Source of the DNA: Bacillota bacterium | Lineage (GTDB): Bacteria > Bacillota > Clostridia > Saccharofermentanales > DTU023 | Assembly: GCA_023389255.1 (NCBI GenBank) | Contig: JAEWER010000033.1 | Location: forward strand, 1 to 64,000 | DNA: 64,000 nucleotides | Reading direction: 5' to 3' | In this document: positions 27,843-35,674 of the stretch, piece after piece | Layout of the letters: each line of letters starts with the position of its first letter | Position numbering within the stretch: position 1 is the stretch's first letter | The notes under the pieces: model-generated | The model's input: the letters and a program-made list of their open reading frames with translations, nothing else | Told to the model about the DNA's origin: nothing | Database searches by the model: none | Position numbers and translations under genes: made by a program

Positions 27843-28796
27843 TTATTGTTGCAAGCTTACCTCTTCTGGAGTTTTAGCTAAAGTATAACCTTGCTCTTGC
27901 AACAATTGGGCTATGGCTACAACATTATCTCCCGTTAAAGGAGCAACTGGGGCTGGCATCTGATTAGTTGCAAAAACACCCAATAAGGCGAGTGCTGTTT
28001 TAAATGCGCCTACACCCGCACCATAACCAAATACACCATTGCTACAAGTGACAATGCGCATTAAAGCAGATAATTTGTCTTGCTCTCGCTTTACAGTATT
28101 CCAATCACCTTGTTGGAAAGCTTGCCACATGCGCACATAGCCTTCTGGTTCAACATTAGCTAAACCCGGAACGGATCCATCTGCGCCTGCCATATATGCT
28201 CCATCCACCACTACCTCATGACCTGTCAGCAATTTGAGTGGGCTACCAACTTTTTTATTATCATCGGCTAAGAAGCGAAATCCGACATCGTCACCAGATG
28301 AATCTTTAACACCAGCTATCACTCCTTCTTGTCCGAGTTTAACTAACATTGCGCCAGGTAATTTAACGTGAACGCAAACAGGCAAATCATAAGCAAAAAT
28401 AGGTACACTAACTGCTTGATGTACTAGGCGAAAATGATTCTCTATTTCTGCTGGTCCACCTAGAGCATAGAAAGGAGCTGTAATAACAATGGCATCTGCC
28501 CCTAACTCCTCTGCAACTTTGGCATGCTCTATCACTCGGTTGGTCTGAGTATCTATACAACCTACTAAGACCGGAACTCTGCCCGAAACAATGCGCATAG
28601 CTTGTTCAATAACTTCTCTACGACGTTGATCAGTAGAAAAAACCACTTCGCCAGATGAACCTAGGATGAATAAGCCATTAACACCCGCTTCAATCATTCG
28701 ATTTAGTGAGCGCTCAAAACTTACTGTATCTAACTCGCCTGTTGCAGTGAGTGGTGTAACCACGGGTGGTATGACACCAGTGAATTTTTTATCCAT
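27843..28796 (-). CDS. DapA/NanA-family aldolase (dihydrodipicolinate synthase family)
   Basis: 317 residues of the class I aldolase barrel family. Visible are GVIPPVVTPLTATGELD, GLFILGSSGEVVFST, the active-site Tyr in IFAYDLPVCVHVKLP and the Schiff-base Lys in GVKDSSGDD. The GSSGE in place of GTTGE and the sugar-transporter setting argue against lysine synthesis and for cleaving a keto acid sugar such as N-acetylneuraminate or a 2-keto-3-deoxy acid. The ATG at 28796 has AGGAG overlapping the stop of the upstream ATPase gene, so translation is coupled. It is the last gene of the operon that begins with the ROK kinase. Confidence 0.88.
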   Translation of the reverse strand: MDKKFTGVIPPVVTPLTATGELDTVSFERSLNRMIEAGVNGLFILGSSGEVVFSTDQRRREVIEQAMRIVSGRVPVLVGCIDTQTNRVIEHAKVAEELGADAIVITAPFYALGGPAEIENHFRLVHQAVSVPIFAYDLPVCVHVKLPGAMLVKLGQEGVIAGVKDSSGDDVGFRFLADDNKKVGSPLKLLTGHEVVVDGAYMAGADGSVPGLANVEPEGYVRMWQAFQQGDWNTVKREQDKLSALMRIVTCSNGVFGYGAGVGAFKTALALLGVFATNQMPAPVAPLTGDNVVAIAQLLQEQGYTLAKTPEEVSLQQ

Positions 28797-28804
28797 ATGT
28801 ACTC

Positions 28805-29626
28805 CTAACACTTTTGTCCACATTCTTCTGCTGTGGGATGCAATAACGAAGGTGCTGCACCTAAAAGCAATTTTGTATATTCATCTTGCGGATTATCCAA
28901 AACCTGCTTGGCTGTTCCCTGCTCTACTATCTTACCTTTATTCATCACAATAATACGATCTGAAACATAACGCACCGTCTGGATATCGTGACTAATAAAC
29001 ACCATCGCTAAATTCAGTTCTCTTTTTAAGTCTGATAACAAATTCAGAATTTGAGCTCTGACTGAAACGTCTAAAGCACTAGTTGGCTCATCGGCAATAA
29101 TAACATCAGGTTTAAGCGATAAAGCGCGGGCAATAGCTACACGCTGACGTTGGCCACCAGATAATTGACCCGGCAGAGCATAGAGCGACGATTCTGGCAA
29201 TCCCACCAAACTGATCAGTTCTTCAGCACGTTCCATTTGGGCTTGTTTATCACCTTTTTTATGTACTTTGAGGGGATCAATCAATTGGTCAATGACTGTC
29301 ATTCGAGCATTTAAGGCAGTTGCTGGATCTTGGAAAACAACGGATACAACTCTTCCAATTTCTTCTCTTTCTTTAGCCGATCTGCGTGTAACATCTACTC
29401 CCTTAAATAAAACTCTGCCACTGGTAGCTTGTTGTAAACCACACATGATATTAGCAGTAGTTGATTTACCACAACCAGATTCACCAACAATACCTATCGT
29501 TTCTCCTGATGATAGTGCAAGGCTTACACCGTTTACAGCTGTAATCTCGTTAGGCTTAAACAAAGAACCCGCTCTGGTCTTGAATACTACTTTTACCTGA
29601 TCTAATTCGATAATCGGTTTATTCAT
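28805..29626 (-). CDS. Peptide/nickel-type (Dpp/Opp family) ABC transporter ATPase, DppF-like
   Basis: 273 residues with Walker A GESGCGKST, signature LSGGQRQRV, Walker B VIIADEPTSALD and switch His (VFISHD). The C-terminal DNPQDEYTKLLLGAAPSLLHP segment is typical of the Opp/Dpp F subunit. The start at 29626 (AAGGAG upstream) overlaps the end of the fused permease-ATPase gene by 8 bases. It is the second ATPase of the importer; the first is fused to the permease. The cargo is inferred from neighbours, because Dpp-like systems carry peptides, nickel or, in some bacteria, sialic acid. Confidence 0.92.
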   Translation of the reverse strand: MNKPIIELDQVKVVFKTRAGSLFKPNEITAVNGVSLALSSGETIGIVGESGCGKSTTANIMCGLQQATSGRVLFKGVDVTRRSAKEREEIGRVVSVVFQDPATALNARMTVIDQLIDPLKVHKKGDKQAQMERAEELISLVGLPESSLYALPGQLSGGQRQRVAIARALSLKPDVIIADEPTSALDVSVRAQILNLLSDLKRELNLAMVFISHDIQTVRYVSDRIIVMNKGKIVEQGTAKQVLDNPQDEYTKLLLGAAPSLLHPTAEECGQKC

Positions 29627-31634
29627 GTTGTGCTCCTTTCTGCGCAAGCTTGGCTACGTCTTCTGGATGCACAGCAAAACTATGTGTTGTGCCAGGCAAA
29701 GTATACATAACAGGCTTAACATCTAATCCCCTAGTTGGGTTAGATGATCTAGGCGCAAAGCGATCTCCTTTCGGGAAATCCTTGGGGCTTGGAACTGTTC
29801 CAGGTATTTGATGTAAGCGTTCTGCGCCACCTTCAATCGAGGTAACAGAACCCAGTAGTCCTCTCGTATATTCGTGACGAGGATCTGTTAATACTTCTCT
29901 GGTACTTCCCTGCTCCACTACTTGACCTGCATACATAACAGTTATCGAATGAGCTACTTTAGCGACTAAGGCTAAATCGTGGCTGACAAAAATCATGGCA
30001 AACCCTAGCTTTTCACGCAATTGATTCAGCAAATCTAAAACTTGCTTTTGTACAGTTACATCAAGAGCTGTAGTAGGTTCATCAGCAATAATTAGTTTGG
30101 GATCGCGTGTTAGAGCCATAGCGATCAATACACGTTGACGTTGTCCACCGGATAACTCATGCGGATATGATTCCAATGTTCGCTTAGGATCTAAGCCCAC
30201 TAATTCCAATAGTTCTTCTGCTGAACGAGTACCGCCTCGCTTAGTCAACTGCTTCATTTGAGCTTTGATTAACATCGAAGGGTTAAGTGAAGACAAAGCA
30301 TCTTGGTAGATCATAGCAATTTCATGCCCACGCAATTCATTATGCTTTTTAGGATCTAAACCAACTAAATTTTGGTTGCCAAAATTTATCTCGCCTTTAA
30401 TTTGAGCCTTAGGATCTAATAAACCCATAATCGCTAAAGAAGTAATGGATTTACCACAACCTGATTCACCCACTAATCCCATGGTCTCGCCCGGTCTAAC
30501 ACTAAAAGACACATGGTCAACCACTTCTACATCTCCATGTCTAGGAAATGATATACACAGATTTTTAACCTCGATAGTAGGATTGGCTGTACTGGTTGGC
30601 TCAAAACGATCTACTCTCTTTAACTCGGCTTCGCGCAATTGTTTTAAGGCGAACTCTAAGCTTTCTTTTTGTTCTTGATATGAGCTTTCCGGATCGAAGA
30701 GCAAGCGACTCTCTGTTGTACCCATTTGGGCTACACGTCTGGCATTCGGTTGATCTTTGATTGGAGCTGCTGGGGCTGCAACCATAGCATCTGTGATACC
30801 TTCAGACATGATATTCAAACATAATACGGTCAGCATAATAGCTAATCCAGGGAACAATGCCTGCCACCAATAACCATACAGAACACCTGCTTTGGCAGCA
30901 GATAAAATATTTCCCCAAGTGGGAGTAGGTTCAGGAATACCGGCATTGATAAATGACAATGAGGCTTCAAAAACAATCGCATCTGCTACAGATAGCGTTG
31001 TAAAAACCAGTACCGGAGCTGCTATGTTGCGTGTCACATGCTTAATTAAAATCCAAGGTGCTCTAGCTCCAGAAACTATTACTGCACGCACATAATCTTT
31101 ACCATATTCACTTATGATATTCGCTCTGACGATACGAGCTATTTGGGGTACATACAAAATACCAATCGAGATGATAATTCCGATCATTGATTGCCCTAGA
31201 ATTGCCACAAACACTGCTGCTAAGGCAATACCAGGAACGGACATAAAAATATCGATCAGACGCATAATTAGTTCAGATATCCATGTACGAGTGACAGCTG
31301 CCACTGAACCAATAAGAGAACCCGCACAAAGAGCAAAAGCTACAGCTGATAATCCTATTGATAACGAATATCTAGCACCATACATTACCCTTGACAGTAC
31401 ATCTCTGCCCAAATTATCTGTACCAAACCAAAATTCACTATCTGGTGCTTGGTATTGGGCATGAATAATTTCTGGATGATGTGGAGCAATTATTGGAGCA
31501 AGAACTGCCACTATGATTAAGAAAACAATAAAAATTAAAGATACCCTGGAGCCAATGGACATCTGCCTAAAACGCTTGAGTTTAGCTCCTGGTTGAGCTG
31601 CTTTTCTTATTGCATTATTAGTTCCAAACAACAT
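29619..31634 (-). CDS. Fused ABC permease-ATPase (DppC-DppD) of a Dpp-like importer
   Basis: 671 residues in one uninterrupted frame. Residues about 25-285 are a DppC-type permease with the EAA-like loop (VRAVIVSGARAPWILIKHVTRN) and an FGTDNLGRDVLSRVMYGARYSL start. A charged linker (about 285-345) leads to a full DppD-type ATPase with GESGCGKS, LSGGQRQRV and LIIADEPTTALD, ending in EYTRGLLGSV and an IPGTVPSP tail. Normally these are two proteins. Fused C-D subunits are, as I recall, seen in some sialic-acid Dpp-like importers, which agrees with the aldolase and ROK kinase in this operon. That comparison needs a database search. Confidence 0.93.
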   Translation of the reverse strand: MLFGTNNAIRKAAQPGAKLKRFRQMSIGSRVSLIFIVFLIIVAVLAPIIAPHHPEIIHAQYQAPDSEFWFGTDNLGRDVLSRVMYGARYSLSIGLSAVAFALCAGSLIGSVAAVTRTWISELIMRLIDIFMSVPGIALAAVFVAILGQSMIGIIISIGILYVPQIARIVRANIISEYGKDYVRAVIVSGARAPWILIKHVTRNIAAPVLVFTTLSVADAIVFEASLSFINAGIPEPTPTWGNILSAAKAGVLYGYWWQALFPGLAIMLTVLCLNIMSEGITDAMVAAPAAPIKDQPNARRVAQMGTTESRLLFDPESSYQEQKESLEFALKQLREAELKRVDRFEPTSTANPTIEVKNLCISFPRHGDVEVVDHVSFSVRPGETMGLVGESGCGKSITSLAIMGLLDPKAQIKGEINFGNQNLVGLDPKKHNELRGHEIAMIYQDALSSLNPSMLIKAQMKQLTKRGGTRSAEELLELVGLDPKRTLESYPHELSGGQRQRVLIAMALTRDPKLIIADEPTTALDVTVQKQVLDLLNQLREKLGFAMIFVSHDLALVAKVAHSITVMYAGQVVEQGSTREVLTDPRHEYTRGLLGSVTSIEGGAERLHQIPGTVPSPKDFPKGDRFAPRSSNPTRGLDVKPVMYTLPGTTHSFAVHPEDVAKLAQKGAQHE

Positions 31635-31635
31635 A

Positions 31636-32592
31636 CTACACCGTCCTGATTCTCGGATTGATTAGCACATACAATAGATCAACAATCACATTGATGACGA
31701 TAAAAGACAGTGCAACAACTAAAACTACACCTTGTACTAAAGTAGTCTGGTTATCTTTAATACCATCAAACATCGCTGTACCCATACCTGGCAAAGAGAA
31801 AATAACTTCGATAACAATTGCACCACCCATCAAGTAGCCTATTTTCATACCCAAAACGGTGATAGGGGTAATCAGCGCATTGCGAAAAACATTTCTAGCG
31901 ATAACTATATGTTTAGGTATGCCAGCACCAATCGCCGTGCGCACATAGTCTTTATCTAACTCTTCGACCATTGAAGTACGTATAATACGTGTCATTTGTC
32001 CAGCTACGGGTAAGCCTAAAGCAAAAGCCGGCATTGCCATACGGGTAATATAGGCAAGAGGGTCAGTAAAAAACGGTACTAACGGACCTGCTCCAGGCAA
32101 CCAACCTAGCTTGATTTGGAATTGATAAATTAAAAGAACACCCAACCAAAAACTGGGCGTAGCAATAGCGATGATCGAGAAAACACGAATGAGCTGATCA
32201 AGCCACTTATCTCGATAAATGGCAGCTAATACACCTAAAATAATCGCCAATACTAAAGCAATTGCCAAACCTATAAAGGTGAGCTGTAAAGTGATGGGGA
32301 AAGCTTGACCGATACGTGCTGCTACGGAATCTTTGTTGACACCATATACGCCCAAATCGAAGGAAAATAAACCGATTAAGTAGTTGAAAAATTGTTGCCA
32401 CCACGGCAAGTCTAAACCCATATTGTGACGATAAGCAGCCAACGCTTCTTGCGTAGCATTTTCACCCAGCGCAGCTACAGCTGGATCATACTTAGAAAAT
32501 GACATAAGGAAGAAAACCAATAGAACCACACCAAAAGCCATTAAGGGTAAGGCTATTAGTCTTCTACGCAACAGTCTGATGATATTACTCAT
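31636..32592 (-). CDS. Dpp-like ABC transporter permease, DppB-like
   Basis: 318 residues, six predicted membrane helices. The family N-terminus (LLRRRLIALPLMAFGVVLLVFFLM), GLDLPWWQQFFNYLIGLFSFDLG and the permease loop VEELDKDYVRTAIGAGIPKHIVIARNVFRNALIT are all present. The ATG at 32592 (AGAAAGAG upstream) is preferred to an upstream GTG. It pairs with the fused DppC-DppD subunit, whose start codon comes 1 base after this gene's stop. Confidence 0.93.
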   Translation of the reverse strand: MSNIIRLLRRRLIALPLMAFGVVLLVFFLMSFSKYDPAVAALGENATQEALAAYRHNMGLDLPWWQQFFNYLIGLFSFDLGVYGVNKDSVAARIGQAFPITLQLTFIGLAIALVLAIILGVLAAIYRDKWLDQLIRVFSIIAIATPSFWLGVLLIYQFQIKLGWLPGAGPLVPFFTDPLAYITRMAMPAFALGLPVAGQMTRIIRTSMVEELDKDYVRTAIGAGIPKHIVIARNVFRNALITPITVLGMKIGYLMGGAIVIEVIFSLPGMGTAMFDGIKDNQTTLVQGVVLVVALSFIVINVIVDLLYVLINPRIRTV

Positions 32593-32664
32593 TGAAAACT
32601 CTTTCTGTAAATAATAAGGGGAAGTACTTTGCACCCCCCCTTGTTACATTATTCTAATCAGTTC

Positions 32665-34281
32665 TTATTTAGCCATTTTAGATTTTACGAAGTTCAAACC
32701 AGTGCAACCTAGAGGATCATATTCGCTAAATACACCTTCTTTAACAGCAGTGGTTAGTTTTCTGTGGAACAGAGGATAGAGAGGAACTTCTTCACTCAAC
32801 ACATCAAATGCCTCATTCCATTTGGCTTGACGCTCTTCATCGCTAGCAGCTGCCATGGCTTCATCCATCAGCTTATGTAGTTTTGTATAACCTTCACTGT
32901 CTTTCCAGAATGTACGTTTTTGGGTCCATACGTTGTCACCATACCACCAATTCATCAACAGATCAGGGTCGTTACCAAATACGGAGGGATCACCAGGAGC
33001 TAAAACCATTGAGTAGTCTGCATTATCTGGATCGGTAACATTCGGATACAAGGCTGATGAAGCCTGTGAAGAGATATCTACAGTAAAGCCAATCTCTGCT
33101 AAATCGTTCTTGATTTGGGGAGCTAACTCTGTGATCCAAGTATGATCTGTGGTGTACAAGGTGAATTTTTGTTCAGTTACACCAGCTTCTTGTAACAGAG
33201 CTTTTGCTTTTTCAATATCTTTTGTGTAAACATTCTTAGCTTGATGGTAGTTAGCAAAGTTTTTGGGTAAGAAACTGGTAGCAGCTTCAGCCTCACCTTG
33301 CATGTTGTTTTCTACTAGCTTGTTTACATCAATAGCATACATTACAGCTTGACGTACTTTAGGATTGTCAAAGGGAGCTTTCTTAGTATTGAACATGATG
33401 AAAGCCAATCCAAAACCTTGTGCTTGTTTTAATTCTGCACCTGAGCTCTTGAGTAAGTCGTTAGCTTTAGCAGGAACATTTTCCATAACGTCAGCTTGAC
33501 CACCCTGCATGGCTGTAACACGAGCAGTATCATCGGTGGATACATTCCAAACCATGTTGCTCTTTAATGCGGGATACTCGCCATTATATTCAGGGTTCTT
33601 TTCAAATTTAACTTGTTGATCGTCAATAGAAACATATTTCCAAGGACCAGAGCCAATGGGTTGTGCTTTAGCATCATCATCGCTCATGGATGCAGGAATA
33701 ATCTGAATTAAAGAAAGGCGTTGTTTGAAAACGGGGAAAGCTTTTTTCAGCTTAAAGGTTACTTGGTTATCGCCCTTAGCTTCTACACTGTCGATGAAAT
33801 CTAACATGGAGATATACAAGCTACCTTCTGCCACTGTTCTTTCGTATGACTTAACAACATCATTGGCTGTTACTGCTTCACCATTAGAAAATTTAGCGCC
33901 ATCACGCAAAGCGACAACATACTCGGTGTCAGAAACTTTCTCGGGTTCTCCTTTGGCTAACGCAGGACGCACACTATAATCTGAATAATCTAAAGCGTAT
34001 AAGGGCTCTAAAACGTGCCAGTTACCAGCTAAAGCAAGTGCGCTGGAGGTTGTTGTTGAGAAATCACGGCTTGCGTAAGCAACTTGTGCTGTAATGGTAT
34101 CCGCCACTGCAGTATCAGCAGCTGCTTTATTCTCTTCATTGTTTGCTTGTGTGACATTGGCGTTTGCGCCTGTTCCACTAGTTTTAGGCTCTTTTTCTTT
34201 GGGACCGCAACCTATCATCAAGACAGACAATAAAGACAGTGCCATCATTAGACTTAAGCCTCGTAAAAACGACTTCTTCAT
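32665..34281 (-). CDS. Family 5 solute-binding lipoprotein (DppA-like)
   Basis: 538 residues. The signal peptide has lipobox LMIGC, then an Asn/Ala/Thr linker and a family-5 extracellular solute-binding domain (YVVALRDGAKFSNGEAVTANDVVKSYERT, KKAPFDNPKVRQAVMYAID, PLYPLFHRK). The ATG at 34281 has AAGGAG 7 bases upstream. It supplies substrate to the DppB and DppC-D membrane subunits encoded next. Family 5 proteins bind peptides, nickel, opines or sugars; the acid-sugar interpretation comes from the flanking kinase and aldolase. Confidence 0.92.
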   Translation of the reverse strand: MKKSFLRGLSLMMALSLLSVLMIGCGPKEKEPKTSGTGANANVTQANNEENKAAADTAVADTITAQVAYASRDFSTTTSSALALAGNWHVLEPLYALDYSDYSVRPALAKGEPEKVSDTEYVVALRDGAKFSNGEAVTANDVVKSYERTVAEGSLYISMLDFIDSVEAKGDNQVTFKLKKAFPVFKQRLSLIQIIPASMSDDDAKAQPIGSGPWKYVSIDDQQVKFEKNPEYNGEYPALKSNMVWNVSTDDTARVTAMQGGQADVMENVPAKANDLLKSSGAELKQAQGFGLAFIMFNTKKAPFDNPKVRQAVMYAIDVNKLVENNMQGEAEAATSFLPKNFANYHQAKNVYTKDIEKAKALLQEAGVTEQKFTLYTTDHTWITELAPQIKNDLAEIGFTVDISSQASSALYPNVTDPDNADYSMVLAPGDPSVFGNDPDLLMNWWYGDNVWTQKRTFWKDSEGYTKLHKLMDEAMAAASDEERQAKWNEAFDVLSEEVPLYPLFHRKLTTAVKEGVFSEYDPLGCTGLNFVKSKMAK

Positions 34282-34404
34282 GTTGGTACTCCTTAATAAC
34301 ATTTAACATCTAACCATTTAGATATTTCATTTACGAATTTATTTTGTGTAGAAATAACATAAATGGCATTGTACGCACAAAATAATATCATATATTGGAC
34401 TTTT

Positions 34405-34434
34405 TTCACAAAAAAAGCGGCACAGAATGCCACT
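34405..34434 (-). terminator. Hairpin between the ROK kinase and binding-protein genes
   Basis: GTGGCA/TGCCGC (one G-T pair, 34417-34433) is followed on the minus strand by seven Ts. It may stop part of the transcription after the kinase gene, making the transporter genes differentially expressed. Confidence 0.7.
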
Positions 34435-34482
34435 GTAATTTGAATTTTGTACAAAAGGACGAAATAACACTGGGTATCTTGT

Positions 34483-35460
34483 TCAATTTGTCATGGTATA
34501 TTTTTCTACAGCACAAGCCGCTCCTATCAGGGGCGCATCATCTCCTAATTCGGCAAGCAAAAGCGGTATATCTTTAAGCAATGTTAATGCTGCATCCTTA
34601 AACCCAGCACAAACGCTACTCCACCATAGATCTCCCGCCTTAATTACTGATCCAGAAAAAATAACAACTTCTGGATCGAGCAAATTGCACGCTCCTGCCA
34701 CCACCTCTCCTAAGGCTCTACCTGAATTTTGTAATGTGGTTTGTGCAATCTCATCACCTGCTAATGCGAGCTCAACAACCTGTTTTCCTTGAATCTCATC
34801 TAAATTCAAATCACTTTGCTTTTGCTGGTTTATATTCTGTAAAACTAAAGAACGATATAAATCAGCCAATCCTGTTCCAGAAGCTACAGGCTCAATATGA
34901 CCACTCGTAGTGCCACAAGAACAACTAAAGCCTTTACCTAACCCATGAGCCATATGACCTATATGTCCAGCTACGTTGTGAGCACCTGCAACAATTTGTC
35001 CGTCTTGGATAAATGCTCCACCAATACCAGTACCAACACCTACACACAATTGCGATTTATAGTTTTTTCCTGCACCGTAAACCGCTTCACCTAAACCATG
35101 AGCTCCTACATCTCCAACCATATAAATCGGTAAATCACTGACTTGTTTTAGTGCTTGAACAACGAGTTGACCTGCCCATCCAGGCATTAAATCTGTAGCA
35201 GAAGCTATCATGCCTTTGGTGCTATCCACCACTCCGGCAGAACCGATACCTATGCCAGCTAAAGCAATACCTTGTGTTTGTGTAAGTTCTAATTGTTCAG
35301 CCACCAACCCACAAAGTCTTTTAAGTACATCTTCCCCACCATTACTAGCAAGTGTGGGGATCTGCCTCTTATGAGACACTTTAGGCACTTTGGTTAAAGT
35401 AACTATAGCTGAAGCAATTTTGGTTCCACCAATATCAATAGCTAAATAATTTTGCTCCAT
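34483..35460 (-). CDS. ROK-family sugar kinase
   Basis: 325 residues. The ATP-binding N-terminus is LAIDIGGTKIASAIV, followed by VGVGTGIGGAFIQDGQI and the ROK zinc/sugar motif around HIGHMAHGLGKGFSCSCGTTSGHIE. The last zinc position, normally Cys (GCxE), is His here (SGHIE). ROK kinases phosphorylate glucose, N-acetylmannosamine, allose or fructose. With the aldolase downstream, N-acetylmannosamine kinase is a reasonable guess, but no NanE epimerase is nearby. It is the first gene of the transporter-aldolase operon. Confidence 0.88.
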   Translation of the reverse strand: MEQNYLAIDIGGTKIASAIVTLTKVPKVSHKRQIPTLASNGGEDVLKRLCGLVAEQLELTQTQGIALAGIGIGSAGVVDSTKGMIASATDLMPGWAGQLVVQALKQVSDLPIYMVGDVGAHGLGEAVYGAGKNYKSQLCVGVGTGIGGAFIQDGQIVAGAHNVAGHIGHMAHGLGKGFSCSCGTTSGHIEPVASGTGLADLYRSLVLQNINQQKQSDLNLDEIQGKQVVELALAGDEIAQTTLQNSGRALGEVVAGACNLLDPEVVIFSGSVIKAGDLWWSSVCAGFKDAALTLLKDIPLLLAELGDDAPLIGAACAVEKYTMTN

Positions 35461-35523
35461 AACACTCCAACACCGATAACATTATTAAAATTGCAATTAA
35501 ATTTATTCTCAACTATCTACATC

Positions 35524-35559
35524 TTAACCGATTAACCGAATTTTGAATAAAATTTCAAA
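35524..35559. promoter_or_regulatory. Tandem 8-bp repeat and inverted repeat upstream of the ROK operon
   Basis: TTAACCGA occurs twice in direct tandem (35524-35539). Three bases further is an inverted repeat TTTGAA-N6-TTCAAA (35542-35559). Both are 60-100 bases before the ROK start codon, a likely place for activator or repressor binding. Confidence 0.5.
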
Positions 35560-35583
35560 GTTACATTCATGCTCTTCACGAAC

Positions 35584-35610
35584 AAAAAAATCACCCTCAT
35601 CTGAGGGTGA
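35584..35610 (-). terminator. Terminator of nifJ
   Basis: TCACCCTCA/TGAGGGTGA stem (35591-35610), followed on the minus strand by seven Ts. Confidence 0.9.
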
Positions 35611-35674
35611 TTTCGCAAATGTCCATAGCGTTAATCACTATGCTATCTGTTTCTGTCTTCACAGTTAACAGCAA

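Noticed and set aside
27843..28796. Assignment as dihydrodipicolinate synthase for lysine synthesis (dapA)
   Set aside because: The operon context (sugar kinase, importer) and the GSSGE and YDLPVCVH variants fit keto-acid sugar aldolases better; no other lysine genes are present.
32634..32640. Run of seven C residues as a programmed frameshift site
   Set aside because: It lies between the binding-protein stop and the permease start, not in coding sequence.
35524..35539. Tandem 8-bp repeat as the start of a CRISPR array
   Set aside because: Units are too short, directly adjacent and only two; there are no spacers and no cas genes.
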